A stretch of DNA of 64,000 bases, from assembly GCF_017939615.1 (NCBI RefSeq), contig NZ_JAGKSR010000001.1:2418001-2482000 (forward strand). Reading direction: 5' to 3'. The translations under genes and the position numbers were made by a program. This document shows positions 16,408 through 24,743 of the stretch, piece by piece (the first letter of the stretch is position 1; the number at the start of each line of letters is the position of its first letter). The DNA comes from Microbacterium sp. BLY (lineage in GTDB: Bacteria; Actinomycetota; Actinomycetes; Actinomycetales; Microbacteriaceae). The notes under the pieces were generated by a model. The model saw nothing but the letters and a program-made list of their open reading frames with translations. It made no database searches and was not told where the DNA came from.

Positions 16408-17322
16408 TCAGAGCGGCGTGAGAACCGGCGGGCTGCCATACGCCTCGCGATAGGCGACGGCGAAGCGCGAGACGTTGCTGAAGCCCCACCGCCGGGCCAC
16501 GGCCGAGACGGACGTGCCCTTGCCGTGCCGGAGGTCGCGGTGAGCCCCGTCGAGCCGTGCGCGGCGCAGCGCTTCGTTCGGGGTGATGTCCAGCGCGCGA
16601 CGGAACGCATACTGCAACCCCCGAATGGACATGAACGCGGCCGCCGCGACATCGTCCACGGTGATCGGCAGGTGCGCGTTGTCCTCGATGTACGCGAGAG
16701 CGCGCCGCACCGAGGCGGGGGCGGCGGACCGCTGCGCCGGACGGTCCAGTGACTCGCTGAACGTCGTGGGGAAGGCGGCCATGGTGAGCAGCAGTGCGTG
16801 ACGTTCGAGCTCTGCGGCGATGAGGGGATCGGCGCCGTTCGGGCCGAAGGAGCCGTCGACGTACGAGAACATTCGCTCCCAGCGCGCGCCGTCCTCCCGC
16901 GAATGGGGGGAGAGCCCGGTGGCGCGGAGTTCGAGCCGGTCATCGCCGGTGATCCGGCGGACCGCATCGCGCGCGGCGACGCGATCGAACACCAGCGCAC
17001 GGACCCGGGCGACCTGGTTCCACTTCGCCTCGACCCTGGCCCCGTCGGTGAGCCAGGGCTGACCGGCATCCAGTCCCTGCCGACCCGACCAGATGCGCGC
17101 GTCGGCGGCGTCGACCCGGCACACGAGAAGCTGGTCCTCAGGTTCGGCACGGGAGTGCACCTGGGCGGCGAGCTCATACCGGACGAGCGACATCGAGCCG
17201 AGCTCCACCGAGCGCCAGTCGAAGCGGAAGCGGCGCGGGTCCACGTCCTGCAGGCTCGCCGACGGGACGAACTGCTGCCAGGTGGACTCGACCTGCTCGA
17301 TGTCCCTGGATGTGAACTGCAC
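16408..17322 (-). CDS. AraC family transcriptional regulator
   Basis: 304 residues. The C-terminal 100 residues carry the double helix-turn-helix of the AraC/XylS family: DDVAAAAFMSIRGLQYAFRR followed by the second helix pair in SVSAVARRWGFSNVSRFAVAYREAYG. The N-terminal 190 residues resemble the AraC_binding-like domain of regulators such as FeaR/AraC_N groups, probable site of ligand sensing. It is divergent from an alpha/beta hydrolase across 133 bases, which is a plausible target. The ligand is unknown. Confidence 0.88.
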   Translation of the reverse strand: MQFTSRDIEQVESTWQQFVPSASLQDVDPRRFRFDWRSVELGSMSLVRYELAAQVHSRAEPEDQLLVCRVDAADARIWSGRQGLDAGQPWLTDGARVEAKWNQVARVRALVFDRVAARDAVRRITGDDRLELRATGLSPHSREDGARWERMFSYVDGSFGPNGADPLIAAELERHALLLTMAAFPTTFSESLDRPAQRSAAPASVRRALAYIEDNAHLPITVDDVAAAAFMSIRGLQYAFRRALDITPNEALRRARLDGAHRDLRHGKGTSVSAVARRWGFSNVSRFAVAYREAYGSPPVLTPL

Positions 17323-17443
17323 CGACGCTCCTTGCTGCTCCCTGTTCCGAACGGTCGGGGCATCTTGGACAGTAACCTATGCCCCCGACAGACGGATGGG
17401 GAGAGCCTGGGTGCCCGGGGCGGGCGAGGCGGGTGACGGCTCG

Positions 17444-17449
17444 TAGACT
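17444..17449 (+). promoter_or_regulatory. -10 box TAGACT of the alpha/beta hydrolase
   Basis: TAGACT lies 6 bases before the ATG at 17456; a leaderless transcript is likely although GGAG is in the spacer. Confidence 0.5.
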
Positions 17450-17455
17450 CGGAGC

Positions 17456-18355
17456 ATGAGCGTGTCTTCCCCGTATGCCGAGCGGCTGAACCGTCTGCCG
17501 GTGCAGCGCCACGACATCGAGATCCGTGGCGGGACGACGGCGTACTGGGTCTACGGTCCCGACGATGCGGAGACGACCGTCATCGCTGTGCATGGGTTCC
17601 GCGGCGAGCACCACGGCCTCGAGTCGGTCCTCGCGTTCCTGCCGGAGTTGCGGGTGATCGCCCCCGATCTGCCGGGGTTCGGCGAGTCGGCGCCGCTGCC
17701 CGGGCGCCGGCACGATCTGGGCGAATACGCCGGGTGGCTGACCGACTTCGCGGCGGCGACCGCCCCCGGCGCCGTGATCCTCGGGCATTCGTTCGGGTCG
17801 ATCGTGACGGCCGCCGCCGTCGCCGGCGGGCTGGAGACGCCGCGGCTGATCCTCGTGAACCCGATCGGCGCGCCGGCCCTGGAGGGGCCGAAGGGCGTGC
17901 TGACGCGCCTGGCCGTGCTGTACTACGCCCTGGGGGCCAAGCTGCCGTCGCGCATCGGGACGGCCCTGCTGCGCAACCGGGTGATCGTGCGGGTGATGAG
18001 CATCAGCATGGCGAAGACCAGGGATCCGCAGCTCCGGCGCTTCATCCACGATCAGCACGACACCTACTTCTCCCGGTTCTCCGACCGGGATGTGCTCCAC
18101 GATGCGTTCGTGGCGAGCGTCTCGCACGACGTCCGGGAGTTCGCCCCCTCGATCGCCGTGCCCACACTCCTCATCGCTGCGCAGCGAGATGACATCACCC
18201 CGATCGAAGCCGAACGGACGCTCGCCACCCTCTTCCCCCACGCGTCCCTCGTCGAGATCGCCCAGGTGGGGCACCTGATCCACTATGAGACGCCCGCCGA
18301 GGCGGCCGGGGCGATCCGTCGGTTCCTCAGGACTCCCGTCGCGCGAGGCCGATGA
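17456..18355 (+). CDS. Alpha/beta hydrolase
   Basis: 299 residues with the alpha/beta hydrolase fold: oxyanion region AVHGFRGEHHGLES, nucleophile elbow GHSFGS, the acid in LLIAAQRDDITP and the catalytic His in VGHLIHYETPAEAA. No signal peptide, so it is cytosolic. Substrate is unknown; the family includes esterases, C-C hydrolases and dehalogenases. Its 3' end overlaps that of the convergent Lrp gene by 29 bases, an unusual arrangement that could cause transcript interference. It is divergent from the AraC regulator. Confidence 0.88.
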   Translation: MSVSSPYAERLNRLPVQRHDIEIRGGTTAYWVYGPDDAETTVIAVHGFRGEHHGLESVLAFLPELRVIAPDLPGFGESAPLPGRRHDLGEYAGWLTDFAAATAPGAVILGHSFGSIVTAAAVAGGLETPRLILVNPIGAPALEGPKGVLTRLAVLYYALGAKLPSRIGTALLRNRVIVRVMSISMAKTRDPQLRRFIHDQHDTYFSRFSDRDVLHDAFVASVSHDVREFAPSIAVPTLLIAAQRDDITPIEAERTLATLFPHASLVEIAQVGHLIHYETPAEAAGAIRRFLRTPVARGR

Positions 18356-18800
18356 GTCCCGCCACCCGGAACGGGATCACCTCGCCCATGGCCAGGGAGG
18401 TCTCGGTCCGCTCGACCCCCTCGATGGACAGGATCCGGGCGTCCGTGTCGAAGAGGTGACGCGCATCGCGGCACGCGACCCGCGCCAGCAGGTCGATGGA
18501 CCCGCTCAGCCCGTGCGCCTGGACGACCTCCGGGATGCGCGCGAGCTCGTTGATGATCCGGGGGAGTTCCGTCTGCCGCACCCCGATGCTCACGAACGCC
18601 TGCAGGGGGAAGCCGAGGACGTCGGGGGAGAAGGACCTCTCGTAGGAGAGGAACACGCCGCTCTGCTCGAGCCGCGCCATCCGTGCCTGAATGGTGTTAC
18701 GGGAGAGACTCATCCGCTCCGCGAGGGCGACGATGGTGACCCTCGGGTCGTCGGCGAGCGCCGTGAGCAGTTCCAGGTCGATGCGGTCGAGTCCAGGCAT
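18327..18800 (-). CDS. Lrp/AsnC family transcriptional regulator (BkdR-like by position)
   Basis: 157 residues: N-terminal winged helix (RIDLELLTALADDPRV, then LAERMSLSRNTIQARMARLE) and a C-terminal RAM/AsnC ligand-binding domain (VVQAHGLSGSIDLLARVACRD). Lrp-type regulators bind amino acids and often control branched-chain amino acid use. It is divergent from the branched-chain 2-oxoacid dehydrogenase operon, and the region between them holds clustered GAGCA/TGCTC palindromes, so regulation of that operon is the natural inference. A TAGGGT -10 box stands 8 bases before the ATG. Confidence 0.9.
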   Translation of the reverse strand: MPGLDRIDLELLTALADDPRVTIVALAERMSLSRNTIQARMARLEQSGVFLSYERSFSPDVLGFPLQAFVSIGVRQTELPRIINELARIPEVVQAHGLSGSIDLLARVACRDARHLFDTDARILSIEGVERTETSLAMGEVIPFRVAGLIGLARRES

Positions 18801-18836
18801 AGTGCCAAACCCTAGCAGGACGCGATTCGCGGAAAA

Positions 18837-18873
18837 TGAGCAACATGCTCAAGCGGGAGTGAATTGCTTGAGC
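18837..18873. promoter_or_regulatory. Nested palindromes, probable Lrp-type operator
   Basis: TGAGCA-ACA-TGCTCA (18837-18851) overlaps GCTCAAGC (18847-18854), which is repeated inverted as GCTTGAGC (18866-18873) across 11 bases. They lie between the divergent Lrp-family and dehydrogenase genes. A further perfect palindrome, GATGACGCCGGCGTCATC, is at 18911-18928. Confidence 0.6.
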
Positions 18874-18972
18874 GAGGTGATGACCGGACGTACCCTCAAA
18901 CCATGCCGGTGATGACGCCGGCGTCATCGGGTGAAGCCTCACGAGGGTCGCCCAGGGACGAGGAGGACGATG

Positions 18973-20088
18973 ATGTCGCCGCAGACCACCCCCATCGCGG
19001 ACACCGCCCAGGATCTGGAGCTCTCCGAGCGGATCCTCGCACCGGATGGCTCCCGGATGCCGAACGCGCGCCTGGACGCCTTCGTCGCGGACGTCGATGC
19101 CGCGCAGCTGCGCGCCCTCCACCGCGACATGGTCGTCCTCCGCCGCATCGACGCGGAGGGCGTCGCCCTGCAGCGACAGGGCCAACTGGGCCTATGGGCA
19201 CCGTGTCAGGGCCAGGAGGCCGCGCAGATCGGCACCGCCCGCGCCCTCGACCCGCAGGACTACGTCTTCCCGAGCTACCGCGAGACCGGCGTGATCTACG
19301 CACGCGGCGCGCAGCCCGGCGACTACGTGCGCATGTGGCGCGGGGAGGAAGGGGCCGCGTACGACCCCGCGGCGCTCCGGGTCGCCCCGCTCCAGATCAT
19401 CATCGGTGCGCAGACCCTCCATGCCGTGGGCTATGCGCTCGGCATCCGTCACGAGAACGCCCCGGAGGTCGCGGTCACGTACTTCGGTGACGGCGCGACC
19501 AGCCAGGGCGACGTGAACGAGGCCATGATCTTCGCCGCCTCCTACCAGGCTCCCGTCGTGTTCGTCTGCCAGAACAACCACTGGGCCATCTCCGAGCCGG
19601 TGACCGTGCAGTCGCAGTACCCGATCGCGGGCCGGGCGCCGGGATTCGGAATCCCGAGCCTCCGCGTGGACGGGAACGACGTGCTCGCCTGCCTCGCGGC
19701 GATGCGGTGGGCGCTGGAGCACGCCCGCTCCGGCAAGGGGCCGGCATACATCGAGGCGGTGACCTACCGGATGGGTCCGCACACCACGGCGGACGATCCC
19801 ACGCGCTACCGCGATGACGCGGAATGGGAGTCCTGGCGGGACCGCGATCCGATCGCGCGACTGGAGGCCCACCTGCGCGCGTCCGGCGACCTGACCGACG
19901 AGCACGTCGCGGAGACGCAGGCAGCCGCGGACGCGGTCGCCAAGGAGATGCGCGCCGCCTGCCTCGGCATGGTCACCCGGCCGCCGCTCGCGGTGTTCGA
20001 CGGCGTGTACGCCGAGCCGCACACCGGGCTGGAGCGCCAGCGCGATGAGTACGCCGCCTACCTCGCGTCGTTCGAGAGCGAGGCGTGA
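18973..20088 (+). CDS. bkdA: Branched-chain 2-oxoacid dehydrogenase E1 component, alpha subunit
   Basis: 371 residues. The thiamine diphosphate motif is GDGATSQGDVNEAM ending in NN (CQNNHWAIS); the E1-alpha loop MGPHTTADDPTRYR is present. With E1-beta and E2 it converts branched 2-oxoacids to acyl-CoA, CO2 and NADH (E3 encoded elsewhere). I chose the ATG at 18973, six bases after AGGAGG, over the adjacent ATG and the GTG at 18931. A pyruvate dehydrogenase role is possible from the fold, but the neighbouring methylcrotonyl-CoA genes and the Lrp regulator favour branched-chain substrates. Confidence 0.92.
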   Translation: MSPQTTPIADTAQDLELSERILAPDGSRMPNARLDAFVADVDAAQLRALHRDMVVLRRIDAEGVALQRQGQLGLWAPCQGQEAAQIGTARALDPQDYVFPSYRETGVIYARGAQPGDYVRMWRGEEGAAYDPAALRVAPLQIIIGAQTLHAVGYALGIRHENAPEVAVTYFGDGATSQGDVNEAMIFAASYQAPVVFVCQNNHWAISEPVTVQSQYPIAGRAPGFGIPSLRVDGNDVLACLAAMRWALEHARSGKGPAYIEAVTYRMGPHTTADDPTRYRDDAEWESWRDRDPIARLEAHLRASGDLTDEHVAETQAAADAVAKEMRAACLGMVTRPPLAVFDGVYAEPHTGLERQRDEYAAYLASFESEA

Positions 20089-20090
20089 CC

Positions 20091-21101
20091 ATGACCCAGC
20101 TCACGCTCGGCAAGGCGCTCGGCGCCGGCCTCCGTCAGGCGATGCGGGACGATGAGAAGGTCGTGCTGCTGGGCGAGGACATCGGCAAGCTCGGCGGCGT
20201 CTTCCGGATCACCGACGGTCTCCTCGACGAGTTCGGCGCGGCACGCGTCATCGACACGCCGCTCGCGGAGTCGGGCATCGTCGGCACGGCCGTCGGCCTC
20301 GCCTTCCGCGGATACCGTCCGGTCGTCGAGATCCAGTTCGACGGTTTCGTCTACCCCGCCTTCGACCAGATCGTCTCCCAGGTCGCCAAGCTGCATTACC
20401 GCACCCAGGGGCGCGTGAAGATGCCGGTCACGATCCGGATTCCGTGGGCGGGCGGCATCGGCGCCGCGGAGCACCACTCGGAGTCGCCCGAGGCATACTT
20501 CGCCCACACGGCCGGGCTTCGGGTGATCGCGGTGTCGAACCCGGAGGACGCGTACCGCAGCCTCCGTCAGGCGATCGCGTCGGACGATCCCGTCGTGTTC
20601 TTCGAACCGAAGCGGCTCTACCACCACAAGGGGGAGGTCGACCTCGACGCCCCGCTCGCCGATGCCCCGCCGATGGGGCTCGCGCGCGTGGTGCGCCCGG
20701 GCACGGACGCCACCGTCCTGACCTACGGCGCCATGGTGGGGACGGCGCTCCAGGCGGCCGAGGCGGCCGAGGACGAGGGCATCGCGCTGGAGGTCGTCGA
20801 CCTGCGCTCGCTGTCGCCGGTGGACTACGACTCGGTGGCCGCCTCGGTGCGGAAGACCGGACGCGTCGTCGTCGCGCACGAGGCATCCCGGGAGGCCGGC
20901 CTCGCCGCGGAGGTCATCGCGAGCGTCACGGAGCGCTGCTTCGAGTACCTCGAGTCGGCGCCGCTGCGGGTGACCGGGCACGATGTGCCCTACCCGCCCG
21001 CGAAGCTCGAGAAGTACCACCTCCCCGACCTCGACCGGATCCTCGATGCGGTGGACCGGGTACTCGACCGCCCGCACAGCCTGACGGGAGCAGACGCATG
21101 A
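20091..21101 (+). CDS. bkdB: Branched-chain 2-oxoacid dehydrogenase E1 component, beta subunit
   Basis: 336 residues, transketolase-like central and C-terminal domains: LLGEDIGKLGGVFRIT, AESGIVGTAVGLA, VEIQFDGFVYPAFDQI and HEASREAGLAAEVIA. It forms the alpha2-beta2 E1 with the preceding product. The ATG at 20091 has AGG seven bases upstream; a GTG at 20085 overlapping the bkdA stop is an alternative adding two residues. The stop overlaps the E2 start by ATGA. Confidence 0.92.
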   Translation: MTQLTLGKALGAGLRQAMRDDEKVVLLGEDIGKLGGVFRITDGLLDEFGAARVIDTPLAESGIVGTAVGLAFRGYRPVVEIQFDGFVYPAFDQIVSQVAKLHYRTQGRVKMPVTIRIPWAGGIGAAEHHSESPEAYFAHTAGLRVIAVSNPEDAYRSLRQAIASDDPVVFFEPKRLYHHKGEVDLDAPLADAPPMGLARVVRPGTDATVLTYGAMVGTALQAAEAAEDEGIALEVVDLRSLSPVDYDSVAASVRKTGRVVVAHEASREAGLAAEVIASVTERCFEYLESAPLRVTGHDVPYPPAKLEKYHLPDLDRILDAVDRVLDRPHSLTGADA

Positions 21102-22477
21102 TCGCCGAATTCCGCCTGCCGGACCTCGGGGAGGGGCTCACCGAGGCCGAGGTCGTGCAGTGGCTCGTCGCCCCCGGAGACAGCGTCACCCTCAACCAGA
21201 CCCTCGCCGAGGTCGAGACGGCCAAGGCCGTCGTCGAGCTGCCGTCCCCCTATGAGGGCACGGTCGCCACCCTGCACGCGGAGGCGGGGGAGACCGTCGC
21301 GGTGGGCGCTCCTCTCATCGCGTTCGCCGTGGAGGGTGAGGAGGCACCGGACGCGCCGTCGGGCAGCGCCGAGGAACCCACGGACGAGAAGGCGCAGCCG
21401 AACCTGGTGGGGTACGGCGCGGCGCCGACGTCGAGTGGCCGTCCCGCGCGACGAGCCCGCCGCCGCGGCGCCCCGGCCACCGTGTCGGGCAGCGACACCG
21501 CCGTGCTCGAAGCGGCCCCGCACGACGCCACCCCGTCCGCCGCGGTGGAGACGGTCGTCGAACGACCGCGGTCCACGCCGCCCGTGCGGGCTCACGCGAA
21601 GCGCCTGGGGGTCGACCTGGTGCTCGTCGCGGCGGAGGTGGGCGACCGCCTGATCACACGGGCGGATGTCGACGCCTATGCCGCACGCATCGGCAGCGGG
21701 GCGGCAGTCCCCATGCCCGCACCCGAGACGCCGGTGTCCGCTCCGTCCCATCCGCATCCGGTCGGGGAGGATCGTCCGCGCGAGACACGCATCCCGATCC
21801 GCGGCGTGCGCAAGCACACCGCAGCGGCGATGGTGCAGAGCGCTTTCAGCGCGCCGCACGTCACGGTCTTCCACACGGTGGACGTGACGGCGACCATGGA
21901 GATGCTCGGCCGCCTCCGTGACGACAAGTCGCTGTCGGCACACCGGATCGGGCCGCTCGCGGTCGTCGCCAAGGCGGTGTGCCTCGCCCTCCGTCGTGCG
22001 CCCGGACTCAACTCCCGGTGGGATGAGGAGGCCGGGGAGATTGTCCAGTACAGCTACGTCGACCTCGGCATCGCCGCGGCTACAGAGCGCGGGCTGATCG
22101 TACCCATGATCCGGGATGCCGAGCGGATGAACCTCGTCGAACTGGCGACCGCCCTCAAAGAGCTCGCGGAGACGGCCCGCGCCGGGCGGACAACCCCGGC
22201 GGAGCTCGCCGGGGGCACGTTCTCGCTCTCCAACATCGGGGTCTTCGGCGTGGAGGCGGGCACGCCCATCCTTCCGCCCGGACAGTCGGGGATCCTGGCG
22301 GTGGGTGCCGTCCGGAGGCAGCCCTGGGAGTACCGCGGAGAGATCGCCCTCCGTCAGCTGCTGACGCTGAGCCTCTCGTTCGACCACCGCCTCGTCGACG
22401 GCGCGGAGGGGGCGACGTTCCTCAAGGACGTGGCGGACATCCTGGAAGACCCGGGTCGGGCGATGCTGGTCAGCTAG
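21098..22477 (+). CDS. bkdC: Branched-chain 2-oxoacid dehydrogenase E2, dihydrolipoamide acyltransferase
   Basis: 459 residues in the order lipoyl domain (lysine in VETAKAVVELPSP, about residue 43), an Ala/Pro-rich linker, the E1/E3-binding domain (VRAHAKRLGVDLVLV near 165-180), a second linker, and the catalytic domain with FDHRLVDGAEGATFLKDV at the C-terminus. It transfers the acyl group from E1 to CoA. Only one lipoyl domain is present. ATGA overlap with bkdB. Its last 8 bases overlap the end of the convergent TetR gene. Confidence 0.93.
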   Translation: MIAEFRLPDLGEGLTEAEVVQWLVAPGDSVTLNQTLAEVETAKAVVELPSPYEGTVATLHAEAGETVAVGAPLIAFAVEGEEAPDAPSGSAEEPTDEKAQPNLVGYGAAPTSSGRPARRARRRGAPATVSGSDTAVLEAAPHDATPSAAVETVVERPRSTPPVRAHAKRLGVDLVLVAAEVGDRLITRADVDAYAARIGSGAAVPMPAPETPVSAPSHPHPVGEDRPRETRIPIRGVRKHTAAAMVQSAFSAPHVTVFHTVDVTATMEMLGRLRDDKSLSAHRIGPLAVVAKAVCLALRRAPGLNSRWDEEAGEIVQYSYVDLGIAAATERGLIVPMIRDAERMNLVELATALKELAETARAGRTTPAELAGGTFSLSNIGVFGVEAGTPILPPGQSGILAVGAVRRQPWEYRGEIALRQLLTLSLSFDHRLVDGAEGATFLKDVADILEDPGRAMLVS

Positions 22478-23072
22478 CGGCGCGGAGCGCCGCCTCGGCC
22501 ATCGCGACCAGCACGGTCGCGGTGGCCGCGTGCCGCCTCGTGGCCGCGCGCGTGCTGTGCGGCGTGGAGTTGATGAGGCCGAAGCAGGCCTGCACGCGCA
22601 GACGCAGCTCGTCCCGTCCGAGTGGTCGCGGACCGTCGAGGGCGGCGAGCGTGTCCATCCACAACTCGATGTACGCGCGCTGCAGGCGGCGGACCTCTGC
22701 GCGGTCGACGTCGTCCAGGAACGCGAGATCACGGTCCTGCACCTGGATGACCTCGGCGTTGCCGAGCGCGAACTCCACGTGGAAGCGGATGAGGGCTCGC
22801 ATGCGCTCGTCCGCGTCGGTCGGCTCTGCGGCGACCCGGCGGCCGCCGGCGACGAGGTCCTGGCTGACCTTCACGAGCACGGCTCCGAGGAGGGCCTGCT
22901 TGCCGGCGAAGTGTCGGTAGACGGCGGGCCCCGAGACGCCGACGGCGGCACCGATCTCCTCGAGGCTCACGCCGCTGTATCCGCGCGCGGCGAAGAGACG
23001 CGCCGCGGCATGGAGGAGGGCGTCGGAACGTTCCGCCTTGGCGCGGTCGCGAGCCGTGGAGGGGCTTGTCAT
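22470..23072 (-). CDS. TetR family transcriptional regulator
   Basis: 200 residues. The N-terminal helix-turn-helix is GYSGVSLEEIGAAVGVSGPAVYRHFAGKQAL (across residues 33-63); the remainder is the helical TetR_C ligand domain. It is divergent from the acyl-CoA carboxylase operon, and a GGTTAGTG/CACTAACC palindrome lies just upstream of its own start, so it most likely represses both. The natural ligand would be a CoA thioester of the leucine pathway, by analogy with other acyl-CoA-sensing TetR proteins. It sits between the two halves of the catabolic cluster. Confidence 0.9.
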   Translation of the reverse strand: MTSPSTARDRAKAERSDALLHAAARLFAARGYSGVSLEEIGAAVGVSGPAVYRHFAGKQALLGAVLVKVSQDLVAGGRRVAAEPTDADERMRALIRFHVEFALGNAEVIQVQDRDLAFLDDVDRAEVRRLQRAYIELWMDTLAALDGPRPLGRDELRLRVQACFGLINSTPHSTRAATRRHAATATVLVAMAEAALRAAS

Positions 23073-23076
23073 TTCA

Positions 23077-23121
23077 GTTAATCCTCGCTAACCTGAATCA
23101 ACGGGTTAGTGAACACTAACC
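23077..23121. promoter_or_regulatory. Probable TetR operator pair
   Basis: A perfect palindrome GGTTAGTG-AA-CACTAACC (23104-23121) and a weaker relative GTTA-N8-TAAC (23077-23092) lie between the TetR start and the accD1 operon. Both contain TTAG/CTAA half-sites, typical of autoregulated TetR proteins. Confidence 0.65.
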
Positions 23122-23184
23122 GAGAATGCATGCAGCGCGCCAGGTGGACACCGCGGCGCGACGTGGGTCGAGGAGGACATCACG

Positions 23185-24738
23185 ATGCCGGCAACCCAGG
23201 AAGCGCTCGCCCAGGAGCTCCGGGATCGTCTCGCGACGGCAGCCGAAGGCGGACCCGCGGCCTCGCGTGAGCGGCACGTCGCGCGCGGGAAGCTGCTGCC
23301 GCGCGATCGGGTCGCGCGTCTCCTCGACGAGGGCAGTCCGTTCCTCGAGGTCGCGCCGCTCGCCGCCGACGGGCTGTACGGCGGAGATGCACCGGGGGCG
23401 GGCGTCATCGCCGGCATCGGGCTCGTCCACGGCCGACACGTGATGGTCGTGTGCAACGACGCCACCGTCAAAGGCGGTACCTACTATCCGCTCACCGTGA
23501 AGAAACACCTGCGCGCGCAGGAGATCGCGCTGGAGAACCGGCTCCCGTGCCTCTACCTCGTCGATTCCGGCGGGGCTTTCCTCCCCAAGCAGGACGAGGT
23601 CTTCCCTGATCGCGACCACTTCGGCCGCATCTTCTTCAACCAGGCCCGGCTGTCGGCGCAGGGCATCCCGCAGCTCGCCGCGGTCCTCGGATCCTGCACG
23701 GCCGGCGGCGCCTACGTGCCGGCCATGAGCGACGAGACCGTCATCGTGCGCGGCCAGGGCACGATCTTCCTCGGAGGCCCTCCGCTCGTCAAGGCCGCGA
23801 TCGGCGAGATCGTCACGGCGGAGGAACTCGGCGGGGGAGAGCTGCACGCACGTCGCAGCGGTGTCGTCGACCATCTCGCCGACGACGACGAACACGCGCT
23901 CGAGATCCTCCGTGACATCGTCGCCACACTGCCACCGCCGGCCCCTCCGGCCTGGGACGTGGAGGAGAGCCGTCCGCCGACCGAGCAGGGAACCCTCTAC
24001 GACGTCGTCCCCGTGGACGTCAACGCCGCCTATGACGTGCGGGAGGTGATCGCCCGTCTCGTCGATGGCGACAGCTTCCATGAGTTCAAGTCCGAGTACG
24101 GCACGACGCTCGTGACCGGATTCGCCCGGCTGCACGGCCACCCGGTCGGGATCGTCGCGAACAACGGCGTGCTGTTCAGCGAGTCCGCACTCAAGGGCGC
24201 GCACTTCATCGAGCTCTGCGACCAACGCGGCATCCCGCTCCTGTTCCTGCAGAACATCACCGGATTCATGGTGGGATCCGACGCCGAGGCGGGCGGCATC
24301 GCGAAAGACGGGGCGAAGATGGTCACCGCCGTCGCGACCACGCGCGTTCCGAAGCTCACCGTCATCATCGGCGGATCCTTCGGCGCCGGCAACTACTCGA
24401 TGTGCGGGCGCGCGTACTCGCCCCGGTTCCTGTGGACGTGGCCGGCGAGTCGCATCTCGGTCATGGGCGGGTCGCAGGCGGCCTCCGTGCTCGCGACCGT
24501 CAAGGAGGACCAGCTGGCGGCGCGCGGGGGCTCGTGGAGCGCCGACGAGCGTGCCGCCTTCGAGGAACCCATCCGCGCGCAGTACGAGGAGCAGGGCGAG
24601 CCCTACCACGCGACCGCCCGGCTCTGGGATGACGGCATCGTCGATCCGGCACAGACGCGCGACCTCCTCGGCCTCGCCCTCGATGTCGTCTCCCGCAGCC
24701 CGCTGCCCGAACCGCGCTTCGGCGTCTTCCGGATGTGA
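23185..24738 (+). CDS. accD1: Methylcrotonyl-CoA carboxylase-type carboxyltransferase (beta) subunit
   Basis: 517 residues, crotonase-fold carboxyltransferase with N and C halves. The acyl-CoA and carboxybiotin regions include [33 protein letters not shown] and [20 protein letters not shown], patterns typical of methylcrotonyl-CoA rather than propionyl-CoA carboxylase. With the next gene it would carboxylate 3-methylcrotonyl-CoA to 3-methylglutaconyl-CoA in leucine breakdown; the M. tuberculosis AccA1-AccD1 pair has that activity. First gene of a five-gene operon under probable TetR control. The ATG follows GAGGA. Confidence 0.9.
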   Translation: MPATQEALAQELRDRLATAAEGGPAASRERHVARGKLLPRDRVARLLDEGSPFLEVAPLAADGLYGGDAPGAGVIAGIGLVHGRHVMVVCNDATVKGGTYYPLTVKKHLRAQEIALENRLPCLYLVDSGGAFLPKQDEVFPDRDHFGRIFFNQARLSAQGIPQLAAVLGSCTAGGAYVPAMSDETVIVRGQGTIFLGGPPLVKAAIGEIVTAEELGGGELHARRSGVVDHLADDDEHALEILRDIVATLPPPAPPAWDVEESRPPTEQGTLYDVVPVDVNAAYDVREVIARLVDGDSFHEFKSEYGTTLVTGFARLHGHPVGIVANNGVLFSESALKGAHFIELCDQRGIPLLFLQNITGFMVGSDAEAGGIAKDGAKMVTAVATTRVPKLTVIIGGSFGAGNYSMCGRAYSPRFLWTWPASRISVMGGSQAASVLATVKEDQLAARGGSWSADERAAFEEPIRAQYEEQGEPYHATARLWDDGIVDPAQTRDLLGLALDVVSRSPLPEPRFGVFRM

Positions 24739-24743
24739 GTCCC

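Noticed and set aside
18903..19490. Leaderless ATG at 18903 after a TACCCT box, frame running into bkdA
   Set aside because: The frame is out of phase with bkdA and its translation is Arg/Gly-rich filler. The box more likely marks the bkd transcript start.
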